Positions 1 through 4,442 of a stretch of 13,381 bases of DNA are shown here, one piece after another. This DNA is from CANGYM01 sp044372405 (GTDB lineage Bacteria; Pseudomonadota; Alphaproteobacteria; JAJTHO01; CANGYM01). How positions within the stretch are numbered: the first letter of the stretch is position 1; each line of letters opens with the position of its first letter. The stretch is from contig JBILRW010000037.1 of assembly GCA_044372405.1 (NCBI GenBank), forward strand, positions 1 to 13,381. Direction: 5' to 3'. Below the pieces are notes generated by a model. That model saw only the letters and a program-made list of their open reading frames with translations. It was not told the DNA's origin and ran no database searches. Position numbers and translations under genes: made by a program.

Positions 1-120
1 TATCCTAGCGGGGGCTTGGGGGGCGGCAATGAGCCCCCCAATACCAAACCCACACATCATTTTCCCCTTGACCCGAAAGACAGTATCTGGTCCGGAATGA
101 CGAAGACATTTAACCCATAA
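1..120 (+). CDS. 3' end of an unrecognised upstream gene (partial)
   Basis: Frame 1 is open from the first base to a TAA at 118-120, giving the last 39 residues of a protein that begins left of the window. The tail is rich in Gly, Pro and Asn and ends in DSIWSGMTKTFNP. I do not recognise it. In many alphaproteobacteria a SPOR-domain protein precedes nagZ, but this tail does not look like a SPOR domain. The stop lies 8 bases before the nagZ ATG, and the nagZ Shine-Dalgarno (AAGGA, 119-123) overlaps the stop codon, which fits one transcript. Frame 2 is also open to a stop near position 100, so the frame choice is not certain. Confidence 0.4.
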   Translation, partial: YPSGGLGGGNEPPNTKPTHHFPLDPKDSIWSGMTKTFNP

Positions 121-128
121 GGACCTTT

Positions 129-992
129 ATGATTCCCGCCCTTGTTGCCCTCTCTGGTTTGGTTCTTTCTGAGGAAGAACGGCACTTGTTCCTGGACCTG
201 CCGCCCTTTGGGTTTATTTTGTTTAAACGCAATTGTGAATCCCCTGACCAGGTGCGGTCCCTCACCCAATCGCTGAGGGACCTGTTTCCCCAGCGTCAGG
301 TTCCCATTATGATTGATGAAGAAGGCGGGCGTGTTCAGCGTCTGCCCTGGTGTGATTTTCCGGCGGTGGGGTCCTTAACAACACCGGAGGCCATAGAACA
401 ACACGTTCAAGGCCTGGCGGATCAGTTGCTGCCCGTGGGGATTAACGTCAATGCCCTGCCGCTGCTGGATTTGCGGCTGCCGGGTCAAGATCCCATTATT
501 GGGGACCGGGCCTTTGACGGATCGCCGGAGGACGTTGCCCGCCAGGGACAAATCATGATTGATGCCCATCAGGCCTGTGGTCTGATTCCCATTATGAAGC
601 ACATCCCCGGCCATGGGCGGGCCACGTGTGATTCCCATTTGGCCTTGCCCGTGGTGACGGAATCCAGGGAAATGTTAGAAAAGACGGATTTCCTGCCCTT
701 TCGCCTGTGTCACGCCCCCTGGGCCATGACGGCGCATGTGGTTTATACAGCCTTTGATGATCAACCGGCCACGCTTTCACCCCGGGTGATCCAGGATGTG
801 ATTCGGGACCATATGGGCTTTACGGGGCTTTTGCTCAGTGATGATTTGGGAATGCATGCCCTTTCAGGAAGCCTGACCGAGCGAACCCGGGGGGCCCTGG
901 CTGCCGGCTGTGATATTGCCCTGCATTGTTCGGGGAAAGTGGCGGAAACAGAGGAGGTTCTGCGGGCGGCAGCACTGAGGCGGGTTTCCTAA
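129..992 (+). CDS. nagZ: NagZ beta-N-acetylhexosaminidase (glycoside hydrolase family 3)
   Basis: Cytoplasmic enzyme of peptidoglycan recycling that removes N-acetylglucosamine from GlcNAc-anhydroMurNAc(-peptides). The 287-residue product shows the GH3 NagZ signatures in order: FILFKRN (29-35), IDEEGGRVQRL (62-72), the IGDRAFDG loop (124-131), KHIPGHG (157-163) followed by DSH (168-170, whose His is the family's acid/base), MTAHVVYTAFD (200-210) and SDDLGM (237-242), which carries the nucleophile Asp. All catalytic positions are present. The start is set by AAGGA at 119-123, 5 bases before the ATG. Known family members are usually about 330-340 residues. This one ends about 20 residues after the GCDIALHC strand, so roughly 45 C-terminal residues are missing. 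The stop lies 14 bases from the 3' end of the convergent tRNA-Pro gene. The scpA-scpB genes that often follow nagZ in this class are absent. Confidence 0.95.
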   Translation: MIPALVALSGLVLSEEERHLFLDLPPFGFILFKRNCESPDQVRSLTQSLRDLFPQRQVPIMIDEEGGRVQRLPWCDFPAVGSLTTPEAIEQHVQGLADQLLPVGINVNALPLLDLRLPGQDPIIGDRAFDGSPEDVARQGQIMIDAHQACGLIPIMKHIPGHGRATCDSHLALPVVTESREMLEKTDFLPFRLCHAPWAMTAHVVYTAFDDQPATLSPRVIQDVIRDHMGFTGLLLSDDLGMHALSGSLTERTRGALAAGCDIALHCSGKVAETEEVLRAAALRRVS

Positions 993-1002
993 AAAAAAAC
1001 CC
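982..1002 (-). terminator. Possible terminator of the tRNA-Pro gene (T9 tract)
   Basis: Read on the minus strand, the tRNA 3' end is followed after 7 bases by GGGTTT and a run of nine T, then AAACCC. GGGTTT and AAACCC (plus-strand 982-987 and 997-1002) can pair around a 9-base loop. The T run lies inside this hairpin rather than after it, so it is not a textbook intrinsic terminator. It overlaps the nagZ stop codon. Confidence 0.28.
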
Positions 1003-1006
1003 AAAG

Positions 1007-1084
1007 TGGTCGGAGCGAGAGGATTCGAACCTCCGACCTCCGGTCCCCCAGACCGGTGCGCTAACCAGGCTGCGCTACGCTCCG
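1007..1084 (-). tRNA. tRNA-Pro (anticodon GGG), CCA encoded
   Basis: On the minus strand the sequence folds as a full cloverleaf. The acceptor stem is CGGAGCG paired with CGCTCCG, the D arm is GCGC-AGCCTGGTTA-GCGC, and the anticodon stem CCGGT/ACCGG encloses the loop CTGGGGG, so the anticodon at 34-36 is GGG. The T arm is GGAGG-TTCGAAT-CCTCT. Discriminator A and a genomically encoded CCA finish the gene at 1007-1010. GGG reads the proline codon CCC, which is common in the GC-rich genes here. The gene is convergent with nagZ and divergent from cmk. Confidence 0.97.
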
Positions 1085-1092
1085 CTGGATGC

Positions 1093-1121
1093 ACCATACA
1101 AAGACACCAAAAGCCTGTCTA
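1093..1121 (-). promoter_or_regulatory. Candidate promoter of tRNA-Pro
   Basis: On the minus strand TAGACA (1116-1121, one mismatch to TTGACA) is followed by a 17-base spacer and TATGGT (1093-1098, two mismatches to TATAAT). The -10 box ends 8 bases before the first base of the mature tRNA, so the 5' leader would be very short. The assignment rests on consensus match and position only. Confidence 0.5.
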
Positions 1122-1199
1122 CTGGAAAAATCTTCTGGAAAAATCTTCTGTGTAAAATCTTCTGACGAAGTCCTTCTGAGTCCTTGTGACGAAGTCCTG
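1122..1199. repeat. Degenerate 13-14 nt tandem repeats between tRNA-Pro and cmk
   Basis: Two perfect copies of CTGGAAAAATCTT (1122-1134 and 1135-1147) are followed by diverging copies: CTGTGTAAAATCTT (1148-1161), CTGACGAAGTCCTT (1162-1175), a shortened CTGAGTCCTT (1176-1185) and GTGACGAAGTCCT (about 1186-1198). Every unit shares a CTG/GTG start and a TCTT/TCCT end. The array fills the space upstream of the tRNA promoter and upstream of the candidate cmk promoter. I see no protein or RNA-gene signature in it. Confidence 0.75.
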
Positions 1200-1227
1200 G
1201 ACCCCCACCACCCTTTTATGCTACACT
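1198..1227 (+). promoter_or_regulatory. Candidate cmk promoter
   Basis: TGGACC (1198-1203, four of six consensus bases) is separated by 18 bases from TACACT (1222-1227, four of six), 14 bases before the cmk Shine-Dalgarno. This is a weak match, chosen mainly because cmk is divergent from the tRNA gene and needs its own promoter here. Confidence 0.3.
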
Positions 1228-1253
1228 TGTGCAAATTGGTAGGAGGCCCCATC

Positions 1254-1922
1254 ATGATCATTACCATTGACGGCCCGGCAGGATCGGGAAAAGGGACTCT
1301 GGCCCGGCGTTTGGCGGCGGATTTGAATTTTTATCATTTGGATACGGGATTGCTGTATCGGGCCGTGGGCTATACCGCCCTGCAAAAGGGCCTGGATGTC
1401 ACCGATGAAAACGCCATGGTGGCCCTGGCGGAGGCCATTCCCCTCACCCAGCTGAATAAAACAGTATTGGCAGGCGAGATTGTGGGACGGGCGGCCTCGG
1501 ACGTGGCGCGGTTGCCCCGGGTGCGGGTGGCTTTGCTGGACGTTCAGCGGCGCACCGCGCACAAACCCCCGGCCAGCAAACGCGGCTGTGTTTTGGATGG
1601 CCGCGATACGGGCACCATTATTTGTCCCGATGCGCCGGTGAAATTTTTCTTAACCGCCAGTTTAGAGGAGCGGGCGAAGCGCCGTCTGGACGAACTGGAG
1701 CAGGCCGGAAAACAAGCTGATTTTGAAGGGGTTTATGCCATGATCAAAACCCGCGATGAACAGGATGCTGGGCGGTCTGTGGCGCCGCTGCGAAAGGCCG
1801 CCGATGCCCATGCCCTGGACACCACCCATTTGACGGTGGATGAGATTTTGTTTTTTGCCAAGGTCATTGTCGCCGATATCATGGACCCCCAGGCTTTGGG
1901 TGTGTGCGAGGGTGTGGCTTAA
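1254..1922 (+). CDS. cmk: Cytidylate kinase Cmk
   Basis: Phosphorylates CMP and dCMP with ATP in the pyrimidine nucleotide pathway (cytoplasm). The 222-residue product has the P-loop GPAGSGKGT (7-15), the LDTGLLYRAVG stretch (29-39), the CMP-binding DGRDTGTIICPDAPVKFFLTA segment (115-135), and RDEQDAGRSVAPLRKAADA (167-185) with the family's conserved Arg/Asp residues. Length is normal for the family. The frame is open further upstream to 1089, but that extension is made of tandem-repeat sequence. The start at 1254 is chosen because AGGAGG (1241-1246) lies 7 bases before it and MIITIDGPAGSGKG is the typical N-terminus. The TAA stop shares one base with the next ATG (TAATG), so the two genes are probably translationally coupled. 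rpsA, the usual downstream neighbour, is absent. Confidence 0.97.
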   Translation: MIITIDGPAGSGKGTLARRLAADLNFYHLDTGLLYRAVGYTALQKGLDVTDENAMVALAEAIPLTQLNKTVLAGEIVGRAASDVARLPRVRVALLDVQRRTAHKPPASKRGCVLDGRDTGTIICPDAPVKFFLTASLEERAKRRLDELEQAGKQADFEGVYAMIKTRDEQDAGRSVAPLRKAADAHALDTTHLTVDEILFFAKVIVADIMDPQALGVCEGVA

Positions 1923-2941
1923 TGGCGGATGTGGCGATCATCGGCGCGGGTCCCGTGGGTTTATTTGGGGTGTTTGCCTGTGGTATGGTGGACCTTTCCT
2001 GTGATGTGATTGACGTTTTGCCCCAGGTTGGTGGCCAGTGCCAGGCCCTGTATCCTGAAAAACCCATTTACGATATTCCGGGTTATCCCCAGATTTCCGG
2101 CGGGGATCTGGTGACTCAGTTAATGAAACAGGCAGACCCGTTTAAGCCCACATTTCACCTGAATCAGCAGGTTGTTGGACTGAAAAAAGACACGGAAAAC
2201 GGGTTTGATCTCACCACATCAGCGGGCACGTCTTTGCATCCCAAGGCCGTGATCATTGCCGCCGGGTGCGGGGCCTTTGGCCCCAACCGACCCCCGCTGG
2301 AGAATTTAGAACTTTTTGAGGCCACGGGCCACATTCATTATCACGTCACGCGGCCCGATGATTTCACCGACCAAACCCTGGTCATTGCCGGCGGCGGAGA
2401 CAGCGCCCTGGATTGGACCTTGGCCCTGGCCCCCCGTGCCAAGCATATTCATTTGATTCACCGCCGGCCCCGTTTTCGCGCCGCGCCGGAATCGGTGAAG
2501 CGGCTGGAGGCGTTGGTCGCAAGCGGCCGCGTCACCCTGCACACGCCCTATCAACTGGCGTCTCTTTCGGGTGAAGGGGGCCGCCTGACCACGGTGAGCA
2601 TTGCCTCTTTGGACGGGGAAACCAAAGAATTGCCCACGGATCATTTGCTGTTGTTTTTTGGGCTGTCCATGGATTTGGGGCCCATTGCAAATTGGGGCCT
2701 GGCGTTAACAAAACACACCCTAACCATCAATCCCGCCACGGGGGAAACCAGCATTCCTGGCATCTTTGCTGCCGGGGATATTGCCCATTATGCGGGCAAA
2801 TTAAAGCTGATTTTAACGGGATTTGCTGAGGCCTCTCGCGCCGCCCACAGTGCCTATGACTTTATTTATCCGGATAAGCCGCTGCATTTTGAATACTCAA
2901 CCTCGCGCGGCGTGCCGAATCAGGTGACAGGTGACCGGTGA
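1922..2941 (+). CDS. Ferredoxin/flavodoxin-NADP+ reductase, thioredoxin-reductase-like type
   Basis: FAD enzyme that moves electrons between NADPH and ferredoxin or flavodoxin. The 339-residue product has an N-terminal FAD motif GAGPVG (8-13), VGGQCQALYPEKPIYDIPGYP (36-56), the second dinucleotide motif GGGDSA (157-162) followed by HLIHRRPRFRA (177-187), FFGLSMDLGPIANWGL (245-260), and the C-terminal FAD contact GIFAAGDIAHY (280-290) with AGKLKLILTGFAEA. The CxxC redox pair of thioredoxin reductase is missing, which separates this family (B. subtilis YumC type) from TrxB. The start is placed at 1922 rather than an in-frame GTG at 1904 because the ATG overlaps the cmk stop and GAGGG (1908-1912) lies 9 bases upstream. 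The last codons lie in a 14-base tandem duplication. Confidence 0.92.
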   Translation: MADVAIIGAGPVGLFGVFACGMVDLSCDVIDVLPQVGGQCQALYPEKPIYDIPGYPQISGGDLVTQLMKQADPFKPTFHLNQQVVGLKKDTENGFDLTTSAGTSLHPKAVIIAAGCGAFGPNRPPLENLELFEATGHIHYHVTRPDDFTDQTLVIAGGGDSALDWTLALAPRAKHIHLIHRRPRFRAAPESVKRLEALVASGRVTLHTPYQLASLSGEGGRLTTVSIASLDGETKELPTDHLLLFFGLSMDLGPIANWGLALTKHTLTINPATGETSIPGIFAAGDIAHYAGKLKLILTGFAEASRAAHSAYDFIYPDKPLHFEYSTSRGVPNQVTGDR

Positions 2942-2950
2942 CAGGTGGGG
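2923..2950. repeat. 14-base tandem duplication across the reductase stop codon
   Basis: GGTGACAGGTGACC (2923-2936) is followed directly by GGTGACAGGTGGGG (2937-2950), 12 of 14 bases identical. The duplication spans the final codons (VTGDR) and the TGA, and runs into a nine-G tract at 2947-2955. It may have altered the last residues of the protein. Confidence 0.75.
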
Positions 2951-2999
2951 GGGGGTGCCTTTTTTTACCATCTACCCACAAACTGCAGGATCGGGACCC

Positions 3000-3170
3000 T
3001 CATCGGCCTATCCCCACCAAACCAAAGGGTTCCCATAAACGCCATTCTGGCGGTTCCGGGGTGATTTGGGCATCGTGGGGGCCGCCGTTGTTTTGTTCAG
3101 CGTCGAGGATTTTCTTTTTGAGCGCAGAGAGGTTGTGGTATTTATTTAAGGCGCCCCATCCAAACACCAA
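3000..3170 (-). CDS. Small hypothetical protein (56 aa), unrecognised
   Basis: In the gap between the two flavoprotein genes, the minus strand has an open frame that ends in TGA at 3002-3000. It starts at TTG (3170) or GTG (3167). GAGG (plus-strand CCTC, 3178-3181) lies 7 bases before the TTG and 10 before the GTG. The product starts MVFGWGALNKYHNLSALKKK, continues with an acidic/Asn-Gly stretch and ends PPEWRLWEPFGLVGIGR. It is amphipathic, Trp-rich near the end, and has no membrane segment or signal peptide. Third codon positions are mostly G or C, as in neighbouring genes, and the peptide looks far more natural than the overlapping plus-strand frame. It could instead be the remnant of a decayed gene. 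I do not recognise a family. Confidence 0.45.
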   Translation of the reverse strand: MVFGWGALNKYHNLSALKKKILDAEQNNGGPHDAQITPEPPEWRLWEPFGLVGIGR

Positions 3171-3201
3171 ATCGTTACCTCATTATGGCATTAAAAAAAA
3201 T

Positions 3202-3221
3202 ATCGTAAACGATTTATCGTT
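3202..3221. promoter_or_regulatory. Overlapping ATCGT/ACGAT dyads, possible operator
   Basis: Two overlapping palindromes are visible: ATCGTAAACGAT (3202-3213, 5-base arms) and AACGATTTATCGTT (3208-3221, 6-base arms around TT). A further ATCGTT half-site sits at 3171-3176. They lie beside the CRP-like palindrome in the intergenic region. The regulator that would bind is unknown. Confidence 0.4.
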
Positions 3222-3228
3222 GAAAGGA

Positions 3229-3244
3229 TGTGATATAAGTCACA
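3229..3244. promoter_or_regulatory. CRP/FNR-family-like operator, perfect TGTGA-N6-TCACA
   Basis: TGTGATATAAGTCACA is an exact match to the 5-6-5 consensus of the CRP family. It sits inside a larger imperfect dyad whose outer arms are GTTGAAA (3219-3225) and TTTCAAC (3246-3252). Its centre (3236.5) is 40.5 bases before the TTGACA of the alkene reductase promoter. On the other strand, a TACGAT box at 3207-3202 would place the centre at -41.5 from a start near 3195, the classic class II activation position for the small minus-strand gene. Which gene it controls cannot be decided from sequence. Confidence 0.65.
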
Positions 3245-3276
3245 TTTTCAACAGAAAAATTTTGCTTTCTTTACCC

Positions 3277-3308
3277 TTGACATAAAAACCCAAACACTCC
3301 CTTCTAAA
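3277..3308 (+). promoter_or_regulatory. Candidate promoter of the alkene reductase gene
   Basis: A perfect -35 box TTGACA lies at 3277-3282. No good -10 box follows at 17 bases. The best match is TCTAAA at 3303-3308 with a long 20-base spacer, which would fit a promoter that needs an activator such as the CRP-like protein suggested by the palindrome upstream. The ribosome site AAGGA is at 3329-3333. Confidence 0.4.
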
Positions 3309-3341
3309 CCTGTTACCTTTCACCTTCCAAGGACACCCTCT

Positions 3342-4442
3342 ATGCCCACCCTTTTCGACCCCCTTCCCCTCGGCGATCTCACCCTGCGCAATCGCGTCAT
3401 CATGGCGCCCTTAACGCGTATGCGCAGCGGGCAGCCGGGGAATGTGCCCACGGCGCTGAATGCCGAATACTACGCCCAGCGGGCCAGCGCGGGGCTGATT
3501 ATTTCTGAGGCCACGCAGATTTCTCAGCAGGGTCAGGGCTATCCCGCCACCCCGGGCATTCACAGACCTGAGCAGGTTGAGGGATGGCGCACCGTCACCC
3601 AGGCGGTTCATGAGAAAGGCGGGCACATTTTCCTGCAGCTATGGCACGTGGGGCGGATTTCGCACTCTTCGCACCAGCCGGGGGGCGGCGCCCCCGTGGC
3701 CCCATCGGCCATGACGCCCCAGGGTCTGACATTTACCGCCACGGGCAAACAAGTGCCCTTTGAAACCCCCCGCGCCCTGGAAACTGACGAGTTGCCAGGA
3801 ATTGTTGAGGATTACCGTCGCGGCGCCCAAAATGCCAAAGACGCGGGCTTTGACGGGGTAGAGGTTCACGGGGCCAATGGGTATCTGCTGGATCAATTTC
3901 TGCAGGACGGTAGCAACCACCGGACAGATCCGTACGGCGGCAGCATCGAAAACCGCGCCAGACTGTTGTTACAGGCGGTGGATGCGGCCATTGATGTTTT
4001 TGGGAAGGCCCGCGTGGGCGTGCGCCTGTCCCCCTACGGCACGTTCAATGATATGAGCGACAGTGATCCCGTAGCCCTGTTTTCCTATGTGATTCAGGCA
4101 TTAAATCAGCGGTCCATCGGGTATGTGCATGTGATTGAGCCCCGGTCGTCCTCCGCCGGGGGGTCCGATCAGGTGGCGGAGAATGCGCCGCGGACGGCCC
4201 CGTTATTTCGGAAGCTGTTTCAGGGCGTTTTGATTTCTGCCGGCGGTCACACCCGCGATTCCGCTATTGAGGATGTCGCTGCAGGCACCGCCGATGCCGT
4301 GGCCTTTGGCCGTTTGTTCATTGCCAATCCTGATTTGCCGGAGCGTTTGCGTCAAAACGCCCCCCTAAACCCCTATCACCGCGCCACCTTTTACGGCGGC
4401 GGCGCCAAGGGGTATACGGATTATCCGTTTTTGGGGGGATGA
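3342..4442 (+). CDS. Old Yellow Enzyme family alkene reductase (NemA-like)
   Basis: FMN-dependent, NAD(P)H-using ene-reductase. Known relatives (NemA, PETN reductase, XenB) reduce activated C=C bonds, N-ethylmaleimide, nitro-esters and related electrophiles. The 366-residue product has normal family length. Visible motifs are the N-terminal LFDPLPLGDLTLRNRVIMAPLTR (4-26), LQLWHVGR (98-105), HGANGYLLDQFLQDGSN (176-192) with substrate-binding His176/Asn179 and catalytic Tyr181, YGGSIENR (198-205), VGVRLSP (225-231), the IEPR motif (265-268) and AFGRLFIANPDLP (321-333) for FMN phosphate binding. The start is supported by AAGGA 8 bases upstream. Its stop overlaps the next ATG (ATGA), so it probably shares a transcript with addB. 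Substrate and physiological role are unknown. Detoxification is the usual assumption for the family. Confidence 0.94.
   Translation: MPTLFDPLPLGDLTLRNRVIMAPLTRMRSGQPGNVPTALNAEYYAQRASAGLIISEATQISQQGQGYPATPGIHRPEQVEGWRTVTQAVHEKGGHIFLQLWHVGRISHSSHQPGGGAPVAPSAMTPQGLTFTATGKQVPFETPRALETDELPGIVEDYRRGAQNAKDAGFDGVEVHGANGYLLDQFLQDGSNHRTDPYGGSIENRARLLLQAVDAAIDVFGKARVGVRLSPYGTFNDMSDSDPVALFSYVIQALNQRSIGYVHVIEPRSSSAGGSDQVAENAPRTAPLFRKLFQGVLISAGGHTRDSAIEDVAAGTADAVAFGRLFIANPDLPERLRQNAPLNPYHRATFYGGGAKGYTDYPFLGG

Noticed and set aside
864..1165. Frames crossing the tRNA-Pro gene on both strands
   Set aside because: They read through a clear tRNA cloverleaf; their peptides are translations of the tRNA and its flanks.
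1122..1199. CRISPR array
   Set aside because: Units are only 13-14 bases, directly abutting and degenerate, with no unique spacers and no cas genes.
1089..1253. N-terminal extension of cytidylate kinase
   Set aside because: The extension encodes repeat-derived sequence unlike the family, whereas the ATG at 1254 has a strong AGGAGG and the standard N-terminus.
2938..3285. 115-codon plus-strand frame in the intergenic gap
   Set aside because: Low-complexity, unnatural peptide that begins inside the 14-base duplication, has no ribosome site and runs through the CRP-like palindrome. The minus-strand 56-codon frame there looks more like coding sequence.
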